A stretch of 64,000 nucleotides of DNA from CAXMMR01 sp965198995 (GCA_965198995.1 CBDAQG010000002.1:434001-498000), one strand, 5' to 3'. Numbered from the stretch's first letter, positions 8,418 through 17,174 are shown. Numbers and translations are program-made. The notes: generated by a model from the sequence alone, not told the origin.

Positions 8418-9296
8418 TTACTGCGCTGCTACTGCAGGATGTCGCCCGGTCCAATTAGTGATGACTTCGTGCACGCCGGCGGCGGCCTCGTTGGCGACCA
8501 CGGAGGCCACTTCGCCCCAATCATGATCGAGCGAGCCGGCGTCGATGTCGTGGCCTTGCGCGACGTCGCCGGCGACCTTGCCGGTGGCGGCCTCGGTCAC
8601 CGTCCAGTGGATCTCGACCTGCTGCTGGCCGCTCGGCACGGTGCTGACCGCAACCCGGCCGCGCAGGATGAAGTCGGCGTTGCCGATGCTGTCCTGCACG
8701 ATGTCGCCCCGGTCAGGCAGCTTGAGGCGGAGCTGCTGGGCGAGCACGCGGTTGCCGTCGCCGGGGGCGCCGACGACGCCGGTGAAGAAGATGCGGGCGG
8801 GGCGGTTGACCAGCGAGTGGGGATCGCTCTGGCGCAGGCTGGCCTGGATCGCGGTCAGCGTGGTGACGATCTCGGGGGCGGCCTGCACCGCCGAGGCGGT
8901 GATGACGGCCGGGTCGCCATTGGCCCAGGCGGCGGCCGGGACGGGGGCGCCGTCGACGCTGCCAAGCGTCTTGCCGCTCGGATCGAGCACGATGTAGCGC
9001 GGCTGGACGATGGCGCCGGTGAGCTGAGCATCCAGGCGCAGCGCCCAGTCGGCGGGGCGGGTGGGAGTGGCGACGGCCGGGATCTCGCGGGCGGCCAGGG
9101 CGCGGGCGGTCTGGATCGACCAGAAGGTGCTGGCCTGAGCGCCGAGCAGCGAGGTGGAGGGGATCGGCACGGTGAGGCGCAGCTCGGTGGGCTGGGCAAG
9201 GCGCATGGCGGTCGCACCGGGATTGCCGGCGAAGGGCTGCGGAAAGGCACCGCAGCCGGCGAGAGGGAGGAGGATCAGGGCGCACAGGTAACGCAC
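8418..9296 (-). CDS. Predicted outer/inner-membrane lipoprotein, function unknown
   Basis: This is a 292-residue protein with a lipoprotein signal peptide; the lipobox LAGC places the lipidated Cys at residue 15. The start is GTG at 9296. The mature part is soluble with mixed alpha/beta character. The C-terminal segment GDIVQDSIGNADFILRGRV followed by VEIHWTVTEAATGKVAGDV resembles periplasmic lipoproteins of unknown role in Acetobacteraceae. I do not recognise a catalytic motif. It ends at a family B repeat, and a family A repeat lies upstream. Confidence 0.75.
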   Translation of the reverse strand: MRYLCALILLPLAGCGAFPQPFAGNPGATAMRLAQPTELRLTVPIPSTSLLGAQASTFWSIQTARALAAREIPAVATPTRPADWALRLDAQLTGAIVQPRYIVLDPSGKTLGSVDGAPVPAAAWANGDPAVITASAVQAAPEIVTTLTAIQASLRQSDPHSLVNRPARIFFTGVVGAPGDGNRVLAQQLRLKLPDRGDIVQDSIGNADFILRGRVAVSTVPSGQQQVEIHWTVTEAATGKVAGDVAQGHDIDAGSLDHDWGEVASVVANEAAAGVHEVITNWTGRHPAVAAQ

Positions 9297-9325
9297 GTGG
9301 CGTGCTTAGGCAGGTTTTAGGCAAG

Positions 9326-9531
9326 TAAGGCAAGGGGCTTTGCCCCTTGACCCCATCAAAGGCGGAGCCTTTGAAATCCATTTATTATTCATGCTCAGCG
9401 GCGAGCTCGATGCTGTGGGAAGCAGGATTGAATGGCTTCGCCAAGCAAGGAAGTGCGAGTTTGGACTCCAGGCAATGGGGTCTGGGGCCGCGGGCCCCAG
9501 CGAGGTCCAGGAGCAGAGCTCCTGGCCTTCC
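9326..9531. repeat. Family A intergenic repeat, copy 3 (full length)
   Basis: This full copy has all elements: an outer hairpin AAGGGGC-TTT-GCCCCTT, the AAAGGCggaGCCTTT hairpin, the core AATCCATTTATTATTCATG, the conserved GAATGGCTTCGCCAAGCAAGG, the middle hairpin TGGGGCCGCGGGCCCCA, and the end hairpin CCAGGAGC-AGA-GCTCCTGG (compensated variant). It lies just after the pgeF stop. Confidence 0.92.
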
Positions 9532-10287
9532 TTAGATCCTGATCGCTGACAACTGGTGCCCGAGGACGCCGCCGCCGGCGAGGGTGCGGCGGCGATGGCT
9601 GAAGAAGCGGGCTTCCTCGGCGCAGGTGTCGAGATGGAGCGCGTCGGCGGGGATGCCGGCGGCGGCGAGGCGGTGGGCGCAGTAGCCGGCGAGGTCGAAG
9701 TGCCAGTGGCCGGGGCGGCCGGGGGTGAAGAGGGTGGTGGCGTCGGGGCTGACGGCGAGGACGGCGTCGTGGAGGTCGGGGCCGACTTCGTAGCTTTGCT
9801 GGCCGATGCAGGGGCCGATGGCGGCGGTGATGCGGGTGGGGTTGGCGCCGAGGGCGGTCATGGCGGCGAGGACGGCTTCGAGCACGCCGTCGGCGGCGCC
9901 GCGCCAGCCGGCATGGGCGGCGCCGATGATCCCGGCCCCGGGGTCGGCGAACAGGACGGGGGCGCAGTCGGCGGTGATGATGCCGAGGGCGAGGCCGGGG
10001 GTGGCGGTGACCATGGCGTCGGCGGGCGGGCCGGCGGCGTAGGGCCAGGGGGTGCTGACGGTGATCACGCCGCGGCCGTGCACCTGCTTGCAGCCGAGCA
10101 GGTGGTCGGGCTCGACGCCGAGGGCGGCGGCGATGCGGTCGCGGTTTTGGCGCACGTGGGCGGGGTCGTCCTGGCCGGAGAGGCTGCAGTTCAGGCTGGC
10201 GTAGCCGCCCGACGAGACGCCGCCTTGGCGGGTGAAGAAGCCGTGCGGGACCGGCAGGCCGGGGCTGGTGAGGCGGGGTGGGATCAT
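9532..10287 (-). CDS. pgeF: Peptidoglycan editing factor / YfiH-family Cu oxidoreductase
   Basis: This 251-residue YfiH/DUF152 protein belongs to a family that in E. coli (PgeF) keeps L-Ser out of the peptidoglycan stem and also has purine nucleoside phosphorylase and laccase-like activities. The diagnostic blocks HGFFTRQGGVSSGGYASLN, ADCAPVLFADP, AHAGWRGA and IGPCIGQQSYEVG supply the His/Cys metal ligands. The start ATG overlaps the stop of the upstream methyltransferase (ATGA), so the two are translationally coupled. The lgt-midA-pgeF order is common in alphaproteobacteria. Confidence 0.95.
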   Translation of the reverse strand: MIPPRLTSPGLPVPHGFFTRQGGVSSGGYASLNCSLSGQDDPAHVRQNRDRIAAALGVEPDHLLGCKQVHGRGVITVSTPWPYAAGPPADAMVTATPGLALGIITADCAPVLFADPGAGIIGAAHAGWRGAADGVLEAVLAAMTALGANPTRITAAIGPCIGQQSYEVGPDLHDAVLAVSPDATTLFTPGRPGHWHFDLAGYCAHRLAAAGIPADALHLDTCAEEARFFSHRRRTLAGGGVLGHQLSAIRI

Positions 10288-11438
10288 GGTGCGGCGGGGG
10301 TCTTGGTGCTGGAGGTCGCGAAGCCGGAGTCTTCGAAGCCGGCGTTTTCCAAGCCGGCGTTTTCGAAGCCGGGCGGGGTCGGGGCGTTGGGGGCGGTGAG
10401 GGCGAGGGCCTTGAACAGGGTGCCCATCTGGTCGGGGTGGCAGAGGCGGTGCTGGGCGGCGGCGAGGGTCTCGGCCTTGTCGGGGCGGGCGCGGGCGAGG
10501 GCGGCGGTGCGGGCGGCGATGCCGAGATGCCCGAGCAGGGCGGCCTGGGTGATCGGGCCGTGGGTGGCGGCGCCGCCGGCTTTGGCGGCGTGGGCGAGGG
10601 CGGCGAAGTCGACATGGGCGGTGAGGTCGGCCTCGCCGGGGTCGGCCAGCGGGTCGGCGGGCTGGCCGTGGCGCAGCGCCTGCAGGGTTTCGCCGGGGGC
10701 GCTGGCGGTGTGGCCGTAATCGATGAGCAGGGCGACGCCGCCGGAGCAGGCCAGGCGGGCGCCGAGCAAGGCGGCGACCTGCTGGGCGGCCTCGCCGACC
10801 TCGACCACGGCGTCGAGCGGGGCGGCGAGGCCGAGCGGCGCGGTCAGGCGCTCGACGAAGGTGCCAGGGGCGCTGGGGGCGGCGGCGGGGGTACCGGCGG
10901 CGCCGGGGGTGCTGGGGGCGCCTGCGGCGCCGGGGGCGACGTGGCGCTCCATCCAGCCGGCGGCGCGGCGGACGAGCTGGCGGATCGGCAGGGCGTCGAG
11001 GAACTCGTTGGCGAGCAGGATGAGCGGGCCGGGCGGCAGGCCGGCGAGGTCGTCGTGCCAGGTGGCGTCGGGCAGGGCGCGCGCCTGTTCGGCGCGCAGG
11101 CGTGGGGAGGACTCGACCAGGTGCAGGCGGGCGGCGGCGGCGAAGGCGGGGGCGACGCGTCGGGCGAGGCGGCGGGCGTCGGCCATCAGGGTGCCGCGGC
11201 CGGGGCCGAGCTCGGCGAGGATGAACGGGGCCGGGCTGCCGAGCTGCTGCCAGGTGATGACCGCCCAGGCGCCGAGCAGCTCGCCGAAGACCTGGCCGAT
11301 CTCGGGGGCGGTGGCGAAGTCGGCGAACGGGTCGTGGCTGGCGTAGTAGAGGGCGTTGGCGCGGGCCATGAAGGCGTCGAGGCGTTCTGGCTCGCCGGTG
11401 GGCGATTGACGGTCGGGCGGTTCGGCAGGGTCGGGCAC
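10284..11438 (-). CDS. SAM-dependent methyltransferase, MidA/NDUFAF7 family
   Basis: This protein of about 384 residues is of the Methyltransf_28 family, whose mitochondrial member NDUFAF7 dimethylates an Arg of complex I subunit NDUFS2. Motif I is AELGPGRGTLMADARR, followed by HLVESSPRLRAEQ and LLANEFLDALPIRQ. I place the start at GTG 11438, three bases after the lgt stop. There is an Ala/Pro/Gly-rich insertion around residue 175. The C-terminus is a degenerate five-residue repeat (FENAG, LENAG, FEDSG) encoded by tandem 15-base units, probably a recent expansion. It overlaps pgeF by 4 bases. Confidence 0.9.
   Translation of the reverse strand: MPDPAEPPDRQSPTGEPERLDAFMARANALYYASHDPFADFATAPEIGQVFGELLGAWAVITWQQLGSPAPFILAELGPGRGTLMADARRLARRVAPAFAAAARLHLVESSPRLRAEQARALPDATWHDDLAGLPPGPLILLANEFLDALPIRQLVRRAAGWMERHVAPGAAGAPSTPGAAGTPAAAPSAPGTFVERLTAPLGLAAPLDAVVEVGEAAQQVAALLGARLACSGGVALLIDYGHTASAPGETLQALRHGQPADPLADPGEADLTAHVDFAALAHAAKAGGAATHGPITQAALLGHLGIAARTAALARARPDKAETLAAAQHRLCHPDQMGTLFKALALTAPNAPTPPGFENAGLENAGFEDSGFATSSTKTPAAP
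10316..10372. repeat. 15-base tandem repeat at the 3' end of the methyltransferase gene
   Basis: Near-identical units of GCGTTTTCGAAGCCG occur three to four times in frame. They encode the C-terminal residues FENAG/LENAG/FEDSG. The period is a multiple of three and so the reading frame is kept. Confidence 0.8.
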
Positions 11439-11440
11439 CG

Positions 11441-12253
11441 TCAGGCGGCGACCGGGGGGCGGCGGTAGGCGTAGGCGGCCAGCGCGCCGCCGGCCAGGAT
11501 CATCGGAATGCAGAGCAGCTGGCCCATCGTCGCGCCCTGCCAGAGGAAGCCGAGGAACGGGTCCGGCTCGCGGAAGAACTCGGCGATGATGCGGGCGATG
11601 CTGTAGCCGATGAGGAACAGGCCGGTGAGCAGGCCGAAGCGCTCGCGCAGGGCTTGGCGGTGGACGAAGAGCTGCATCGCGATCAGCAGCAGCAGGCCTT
11701 CGAGCAGCGCCTCGTAGAGCTCGCTGGGATGGCGCGGCACCATGTCGACGCGCGGGAAGATCATCGCCCAGGGCAGGGCGGCGGGAGCTGGGCGGCCCCA
11801 CAGCTCGCCGTTGATGAAGTTGGCGCAGCGGCCGAGGCCGAGGCCGATCGGCACCACCGCGGCCAGGCGGTCGGCGAAGCCGAGCAGCGGGATGGCGTGG
11901 CGGCGGGTGTAGATCAGCAGTGCCACGACGACGCCGAGCACGCCGCCGTGGAACGACATGCCGCCGTTCCAGACCGTCAGGATGCTGAGCGGGTGGGCGA
12001 AATAGAGGCTCGGCTGGTAGAACAGGACGTAGCCGAGGCGGCCGCCGAGGACGACGCCGAGGGTGGCCCAGGTGAGGAAGTCATCGGTCTGCTCCAGCGT
12101 GGCGACGGCCGGGGCGAGGCGGACCATGCGGCGCATGACGCGCCAGCCGATGATCAGGGCGACGATGTAGGCGAGCGCATACCAGCGGATCTGCAGCGGA
12201 CCCAGATGCAGCAGCACCGGGTCGAAATCGGGGAAGACGAGGACGGGGATCAC
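11441..12253 (-). CDS. lgt: Prolipoprotein diacylglyceryl transferase
   Basis: This inner-membrane enzyme moves diacylglyceryl from phosphatidylglycerol to the lipobox Cys of prolipoproteins. The 270 residues carry the family motifs: FHGGVLGVV with the essential His, GRCANFINGELWGRP, and RHPSELYEALLEGLLL, spread over seven hydrophobic segments. The open frame runs further upstream, but that part is repeat-derived. The GTG at 12253 (VIPVLVFPDFDPVL) is the only sensible start and gives a normal length. It is followed after three bases by the methyltransferase gene. Confidence 0.94.
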   Translation of the reverse strand: MIPVLVFPDFDPVLLHLGPLQIRWYALAYIVALIIGWRVMRRMVRLAPAVATLEQTDDFLTWATLGVVLGGRLGYVLFYQPSLYFAHPLSILTVWNGGMSFHGGVLGVVVALLIYTRRHAIPLLGFADRLAAVVPIGLGLGRCANFINGELWGRPAPAALPWAMIFPRVDMVPRHPSELYEALLEGLLLLIAMQLFVHRQALRERFGLLTGLFLIGYSIARIIAEFFREPDPFLGFLWQGATMGQLLCIPMILAGGALAAYAYRRPPVAA

Positions 12254-12268
12254 GGCGACGCGACGAAC

Positions 12269-12370
12269 GGCATGGCGGCAGTCTCGAATGGCATGGCGGC
12301 AGTCTATAGGGTTCGAGGTGATGAACCAGATGGGGGTTGTGAACCAGATGGGGCGGTGGACCAAATGGGA
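12269..12370. repeat. Short direct repeats in the lgt-ubiK divergent spacer
   Basis: GGCATGGCGGCAGTCT occurs at 12269 and 12290. TGAACCAGATGGGG occurs at 12322 and 12340, with a weaker copy TGGACCAAATGGGA at 12357, a period near 18. They lie between two divergent gene starts, so they may be a regulatory direct-repeat array or simple duplications. Confidence 0.65.
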
Positions 12371-12394
12371 CGACAGCAACGGGAGTTTAGCGAC

Positions 12395-12673
12395 ATGAGC
12401 GACAGGCCACGCTTTTTCGACGACATCGCCGGGGTGGCCGGGGGGGCGTTCTCGGCGCTGGCCGGGCTGCGCGAGGAGATCGAGGCGACGGTGAAGGCGC
12501 GCATCGACGAGATGGTGCGGCGGCTGCAACTGGTGCGGCGCGAGGAGCTGGAGGCGGCGCTGGACATGGCGGCGCTGGCGCGGTCGGGGCAGGAGGCGGC
12601 GGAGGTGCGGCTGGCGGCGCTGGAGGAGCGGGTGGCTCACATCGAGGCGGCGATGGAGAGCGAGGAGGAGTGA
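12395..12673 (+). CDS. ubiK: Ubiquinone biosynthesis accessory factor UbiK (BMFP domain)
   Basis: This 92-residue coiled-coil protein of the YqiC/UbiK family helps the UbiJ-bound ubiquinone biosynthesis complex in gammaproteobacteria. The pattern FFDDIAGVAGGAFSALAGL, then EEIEATVKARIDEMVRRL and a second helix LAALEERVAHIEAAM, is typical: an amphipathic segment followed by a C-terminal trimeric coiled coil. The start is the ATG at 12395, with GGGAG a few bases upstream. It is transcribed divergently from lgt and ends convergently with rppH across a family A repeat. Confidence 0.88.
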   Translation: MSDRPRFFDDIAGVAGGAFSALAGLREEIEATVKARIDEMVRRLQLVRREELEAALDMAALARSGQEAAEVRLAALEERVAHIEAAMESEEE

Positions 12674-12674
12674 A

Positions 12675-12906
12675 GGCGAGGCGAGGGGCTTTGCCCCCTG
12701 ACCCCATCGTCACGCGACAGCGTGCTGCGTACGACGGCGAAGCCTTTGAAATCCATTTATTATTGATTTCCTGCGGGCGAGCCTGGTGCGGTTGGAAGCA
12801 CGATCGACTGGCTTTGCCAAGCAAGGAAGACTGAGGTTAGACTTTCAGTAACTGGGGTCTGGGGCCTCACGGCCCCAGCGGGTCCAGGGCAGAGCCCTGG
12901 CCTTCC
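12675..12906. repeat. Family A intergenic repeat, copy 4 (full length)
   Basis: It fills the space between the convergent ubiK and rppH stops. It has the same GTCACGCGACAGCGTGC-type insert as copy 2 between the outer hairpin and the AAGCCTTTGAAATCCATTT core. The end hairpin is CCAGGGC-AGA-GCCCTGG. Confidence 0.92.
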
Positions 12907-13398
12907 TTACTTTCTTGCGAATTGCGCGAAAGCGGTCGTGATGGCCTCGTAGACCGGGCGTTTGAACGGCACGGCGAGGCTGGGTAGTTCTTCGAGATTG
13001 ACCCAGCGCCAGGCGTCGAACTCGGGGTGCGGGTCGCGGTCGAGGGCGATGTCGGTGTCCTGGCCGTCGAATTTCAGGGCGAACCAGCGTTGGCGTTGGC
13101 CACGGTAGCGGCCGCCCCAGGCGACGCCGATCCGCTCCGGCGGCAGGTCGTATTGCAGCCAGGCATCGTGCTCGGCGAGCAGGCTGGCGTTGCGGGTGCC
13201 GATCTCCTCCTCGAGCTCGCGCAGCACGGCGGTGGCGGGGTCTTCGCCCGGGTCGATGCCGCCCTGGGGGAGCTGCCAGCAGCCGGGGATGTTGGCGCGA
13301 TGGCCGACGAAGACCAGGCCGTGCGGGTTGAACAGCACGGCGCCGACGTTTGGGCGATAGGGCAGGTCGGCGTGGGGGTCGGCTTGTGGGTCGGTCAT
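12907..13398 (-). CDS. rppH: RNA pyrophosphohydrolase (Nudix)
   Basis: This 163-residue Nudix hydrolase removes pyrophosphate from 5'-triphosphate RNA and so starts 5'-end-dependent decay. The Nudix box GGIDPGEDPATAVLRELEEE spans residues 46-65 and continues IG. The N-terminal YRPNVGAVLFNPHGLVFVGHR and C-terminal FKRPVYEAI are also typical of RppH. It overlaps the deacetylase-like gene by 4 bases and is the last gene of a ctpA-deacetylase-rppH group that is conserved in alphaproteobacteria. Confidence 0.95.
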   Translation of the reverse strand: MTDPQADPHADLPYRPNVGAVLFNPHGLVFVGHRANIPGCWQLPQGGIDPGEDPATAVLRELEEEIGTRNASLLAEHDAWLQYDLPPERIGVAWGGRYRGQRQRWFALKFDGQDTDIALDRDPHPEFDAWRWVNLEELPSLAVPFKRPVYEAITTAFAQFARK

Positions 13399-14417
13399 GG
13401 GGTGTCCGTAGGTTTGGTGACCAGGGCGCTGATCGGGGCGAGGACGATGCCGCGGCTGGCGAGGCCGTGCGCCCAGAGGGCGATGCGCTCGATGGTGAGC
13501 GGGCGGAGCGGGCCGGCGAGGCCGATGGCGGCGCCGCGGGCGCGGGCGATCAGCTCGAGGGCGCCGAGGCGGGCGTCGATCTGGGCGGCGTTCGGCTCCT
13601 CGTCGACCACGATGTCGACCGAACGGCCGGCGATGCGGGGTGGCAGGGCGGCGGCGGGGCGCGGGTCGAGGTAGAGCAGGCCGTCGGCGGCGATCTGGTT
13701 CAGCGCGTCGCTATAGGGCTGGCCGGACTCCGCGAAGTGCTCGCCGCGCAGGCCGTCCGAGGCGCCGGTGGCGCCGACATAGCCTTGCAGGCGGGTGAGC
13801 GCCCAATCGAGGTTGCGGGTGTTGGTGGCCGGGTCGGCGCTGACGAGGAGGGAGCGGAAGCCCTCGTCGTCCTGCGGGTAGTTGTGCGGCTCCATCGGCA
13901 CCGAGATCAGGTATTCATGGCCGAAGGAGCGGGCGGCCAGGGCGAGCGGCCCAGGGTCTGGCGAGTAGGCGGAGAAGGCGAGGTCGACCGGGCCGGGCAG
14001 GCGCTGGATGGCGTCCAGGCTGTCGATGTCGGTAAGGCCGATGCCGTCGACCAGCAGGGCGACGCGGGGGCGGCGGTCGGGGGCGAAGGGGCGGGCGTAG
14101 ACGTGCATCGGCAGGCTGTCGCCGGCGGGGGTGGGGAGTTGGCGGCCGGGGATGGTGGCGGCGGCGCGCAGCAGCGATGGCTGGGGGTCGGCGATGCGGA
14201 GCCTGCGGTCAATGTCGTTCTCGACGTTGGCGAGGGCGGGCGGGGACGGGGCGGAGGCGGCGGGAGATGGGGCGGGCGGGGCGAAGCCGGTGATGCGGGC
14301 GGGCGGGTGGACGGGCGGCGACACCGGGCCGAGCACGGCCAGCAGCACGGCGAGGCCGAGCAGCGCCGCGCCGACCACGGACCAGAACCGGACGAGGACG
14401 CGCAGCGCCGGATGCAT
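13395..14417 (-). CDS. Divergent polysaccharide deacetylase family protein
   Basis: This 340-residue protein has one N-terminal transmembrane helix (about residues 7-30), a Pro/Ala-rich periplasmic linker, and a divergent polysaccharide deacetylase (DUF610/YibQ) barrel with ALLVDGIGLTDIDSLDAI, SVPMEPHNYPQDDEG and the family's later strands. Relatives adjoin EnvC and CtpA and are thought to act on the cell envelope; activity is unproven. It lies between ctpA and rppH on the same strand. Confidence 0.9.
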   Translation of the reverse strand: MHPALRVLVRFWSVVGAALLGLAVLLAVLGPVSPPVHPPARITGFAPPAPSPAASAPSPPALANVENDIDRRLRIADPQPSLLRAAATIPGRQLPTPAGDSLPMHVYARPFAPDRRPRVALLVDGIGLTDIDSLDAIQRLPGPVDLAFSAYSPDPGPLALAARSFGHEYLISVPMEPHNYPQDDEGFRSLLVSADPATNTRNLDWALTRLQGYVGATGASDGLRGEHFAESGQPYSDALNQIAADGLLYLDPRPAAALPPRIAGRSVDIVVDEEPNAAQIDARLGALELIARARGAAIGLAGPLRPLTIERIALWAHGLASRGIVLAPISALVTKPTDTP

Positions 14418-14444
14418 CCGCCGGCTCCTGCCTCCGGGCCGCTC

Positions 14445-15911
14445 CTACTGGCTCGGCGCCTTCGGCGTGCCGGCGGGCGTGGTTGCCGGCTGGGCGGTGG
14501 TCTGGTTGGAGACCGTCGGGTGGGTGGGGTCGGCCATGGCGCGCACCAGGGTCAGGCCCTGCTGGAGCTGGAAGTCGGTGGTGGGGACCGCGGGGTCGAA
14601 TTTCGGCCAGTCGGTGGGTGGGATCTTGGGGATCGAGGCGGCGACGGCGGGCAGGTCGTTGCGCGGCAGCGGCGGGGTGGTGGGGGCGCTCGCCCCCTCG
14701 TTCTTAAGCACGTGGTTGAGGTCGGCCTCGCGGTCGGGCAGGAAGTGCGGCTGCGGCTCGCGGGTTTCGGCGACGATGACGTCGGGCGAGATGCCGAGGC
14801 CCTGGATGGAGCGGCCGGAGGGCGTGTAGTAGCGCGCCGTGGTGAGCCGGATGGCGCCGTCGCCGGGCATCGGGATCACCGTCTGCACCGAGCCCTTGCC
14901 GAACGAGCGGGTGCCTTCGATGACCGCGCGCTTATGGTCCTGCAGGGCGCCGGCGACGATCTCGGAGGCGGAGGCGGAGCCGCCGTTGATCAGCACGACC
15001 AGGGGCGTGCCGGCGATGAGGTCGGTGTGGGTGGCGTTCCAGCGCTGGCTGTCCTCGGGGTGGCGGGCGCGGGTGGAGACGATCTCGCCGTCGGGGATGA
15101 AGTCGGCCGAGACGTCGACGGCTTGGTCGAGCAGGCCGCCTGGGTTGTTGCGCAGGTCGAGGATCATGCCGCGCAGGTGGCCGTGCGCTTGGGCGCGCAG
15201 CTTGGTGATGGCGGCGCGCAGGCCCGGGTCGGTCTCCTCGTTGAAGGAGGCGAGGCGGACGTAGGCGACGTCGCCGTAGAGGGCGGATTTGACCACCTGG
15301 ATGTGGATGATCTCGCGGGTCATGGTGACCGAGACCGGCTTGTCGATGTGCTCGCGCTTGACCACCAGGGTGATGGTGCTGCCGGGCTTGCCGCGCATGC
15401 GATCAACGGCGTCGTTGAGCGACAGGCCTTCGACGGTGGTGCCGTCGAGCGAGAGGATCAGGTCGCCGGGCTTCATGCCGGCCCGGGCGGCGGGGGTGTC
15501 GTCGATCGGGCTGACCACTTTAACCACGCCGTTGTCCTCGGTGACTTCGAGGCCGAGGCCACCGAAGGCGCCGCGGGTCTGGACCTGCATGTCGCGATAC
15601 TGCTTGGCGTCCATGTAGGAGCTGTGCGGGTCGAGGCCGGAGAGCATGCCGTTGAGCGCGTTGTCGACCAGGTCCTTGTCGGCGACCGGCTCGACATAGT
15701 CGGCGCGGACGCGCTCGAAGACGTCGCCGAACAGGGTGAGCAGGCGGTAGGTGTCGGCGCGGGTGCTGGTGGCGTCCTCGGCGTGGGCGCGCGGGATGGC
15801 CAGGGCGGGGATGGCGCGATGCAGGCTGGCGGAGGTCGGGCCGAGGGCGGGGCCGGCGACGACACCGGCGGCGAACGCCGTGCCGAGCAGCAGGCCAGTG
15901 CGGAGCTTCAT
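14445..15911 (-). CDS. ctpA: C-terminal processing peptidase, S41 family
   Basis: This 488-residue periplasmic serine protease has an N-terminal signal sequence ending near AIPRAHA, a PDZ domain at about 105-190 (GAFGGLGLEV through GMKPGDLILSLDG), and an S41 catalytic core. The Ser/Lys dyad is visible in NGGSASASEIVAGALQDH and SFGKGSVQTVIPM. A Pro-rich tail follows. CtpA-type proteases trim envelope proteins and control peptidoglycan hydrolases; the partner EnvC-like gene is present elsewhere in this window (47.5 kb). Confidence 0.95.
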   Translation of the reverse strand: MKLRTGLLLGTAFAAGVVAGPALGPTSASLHRAIPALAIPRAHAEDATSTRADTYRLLTLFGDVFERVRADYVEPVADKDLVDNALNGMLSGLDPHSSYMDAKQYRDMQVQTRGAFGGLGLEVTEDNGVVKVVSPIDDTPAARAGMKPGDLILSLDGTTVEGLSLNDAVDRMRGKPGSTITLVVKREHIDKPVSVTMTREIIHIQVVKSALYGDVAYVRLASFNEETDPGLRAAITKLRAQAHGHLRGMILDLRNNPGGLLDQAVDVSADFIPDGEIVSTRARHPEDSQRWNATHTDLIAGTPLVVLINGGSASASEIVAGALQDHKRAVIEGTRSFGKGSVQTVIPMPGDGAIRLTTARYYTPSGRSIQGLGISPDVIVAETREPQPHFLPDREADLNHVLKNEGASAPTTPPLPRNDLPAVAASIPKIPPTDWPKFDPAVPTTDFQLQQGLTLVRAMADPTHPTVSNQTTAQPATTPAGTPKAPSQ

Positions 15912-15972
15912 GCGTCAGTCCCTCGTTGCGGCCCTCATCAAGGGACGGTGCGTAGATAGTGCAGGCCGCACG

Positions 15973-17133
15973 TTAACCGATGGTGGCCGCGGGGTAAAAA
16001 CGCGTTGGGGTCGCGAGCGGACGCTGGATCGCCGGCATCGCCAGCAGCAGGCCGGCGGCGACGGCGACGAGGCCGACCGGCAGGCCGGCCAGCACCAGCA
16101 TCGGCACGCTCAGCACGATGGCGAGCAGTGCCAGCTCGACCGGCGCGCGCGTGGGCAGTTGGTCGATCAGGCAGGCCAGCATCGCCGCGGTCAGCAGCGG
16201 CAGGTCGTAGACGAAGGCGTAGGGCGAGACGAGGAAGGTGGCGGCGGCGAGGGTCAGCAGCGCGCGCGGCTGGTGGTGGCGGGTGCTGCGCCAGACGAGG
16301 ACGACGCCGAGCACGGCGCCGGCGGATTGCAGGGCCAGCACCAGGCGGCCGGGCAGGCCGAGCAGGGTGGCGGCGGCGGTGAGCGTCGGCATCAGGTGCC
16401 AGAGCGGGCCGCTGCCGGCGCGGAACAGGGCGGCGTAGGCCAGCAGCGCGCCCGGCCAGGCGAGACAGAGTGCCGGGCCGTAGACGGCGGCGGCGAGCGC
16501 CATCAGGGCGGCGGCCGAGAGCAGCATGGCGGCGAGCGCACGGCCTTGGCCAGCCGCCAGCAGCGCGACCGGCACCAGCACCGCCAGTTGCGGCTTGCAG
16601 GCCAGCAGGCCGAGCACGGCGCCGCCGAGCCAGGGATGGCGCTCGGCAAGCCGCATGCCGCCGACCAGCACCGCGGCGAACAGGAAGCCGGTCTGGCCGT
16701 AGATCAGGCCAATGGCGGTGGACGGCGCGAGGAGGAGCAGCAGCGTTGCGACCAAGCGTGGCTCGCGGCGGCCGGCCAGCACCGATGCGAGGCAGAGCAG
16801 CAGGGTGGTCAGGCTCCAGCAGGTCGCGGCGAGCCAGTACGGCAGCCCGGCGAGCGGGGCGAGCAGGAGCAGGAATGGCGGCGGGTAGCCGAACGGGAAC
16901 CAGGCGTCAGGGTGCAGGCCGAGGGTGATCTGGTAGGCGAGCAGGGCCTGCTGGTCGTAGATGGCGGCCGGGCGGTGGGTGCTGACGAAGCGGGCGAACG
17001 ACCACAGGCCGTAGCTGTCCGCCATCAGGCCGGAGGCGGTGGCGAGGTAGTGGCCGAGCAGGCAGGCGGAGTAGGCGCCGAGCGACAGGACGAGCGCGAG
17101 CAGGACCGGCGAGTGGCGCGGAGTGGGGGTCAT
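15973..17133 (-). CDS. GT87-like (DUF2029) polytopic membrane glycosyltransferase
   Basis: This 386-residue membrane protein has about ten hydrophobic segments. The pattern of a first periplasmic loop with Asp (ASGLMADSYGLWSFARFV), the WFPFGYPPPFLLLLAPLA motif and GLLACKPQLAVLVPVALL matches the DUF2029/GT87 polyprenyl-phosphate-sugar dependent mannosyltransferase family. Acceptor and sugar are unknown. It is a single gene downstream of a divergent family B repeat and ends 61 bases before the ctpA start. Confidence 0.82.
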   Translation of the reverse strand: MTPTPRHSPVLLALVLSLGAYSACLLGHYLATASGLMADSYGLWSFARFVSTHRPAAIYDQQALLAYQITLGLHPDAWFPFGYPPPFLLLLAPLAGLPYWLAATCWSLTTLLLCLASVLAGRREPRLVATLLLLLAPSTAIGLIYGQTGFLFAAVLVGGMRLAERHPWLGGAVLGLLACKPQLAVLVPVALLAAGQGRALAAMLLSAAALMALAAAVYGPALCLAWPGALLAYAALFRAGSGPLWHLMPTLTAAATLLGLPGRLVLALQSAGAVLGVVLVWRSTRHHQPRALLTLAAATFLVSPYAFVYDLPLLTAAMLACLIDQLPTRAPVELALLAIVLSVPMLVLAGLPVGLVAVAAGLLLAMPAIQRPLATPTRFYPAATIG

Positions 17134-17174
17134 CGACAGGGAGGATGACCGGGGTGGGTTTAGGAAGGGTTAAG

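Noticed and set aside
13350..15959. Very long open frame (about 869 codons) antisense to ctpA and the deacetylase-like gene
   Set aside because: It is a product of GC-rich codon bias on the other strand; its translation is Gly/Ala/Val/Asp-rich without any family pattern, while the opposite strand encodes clear proteins.
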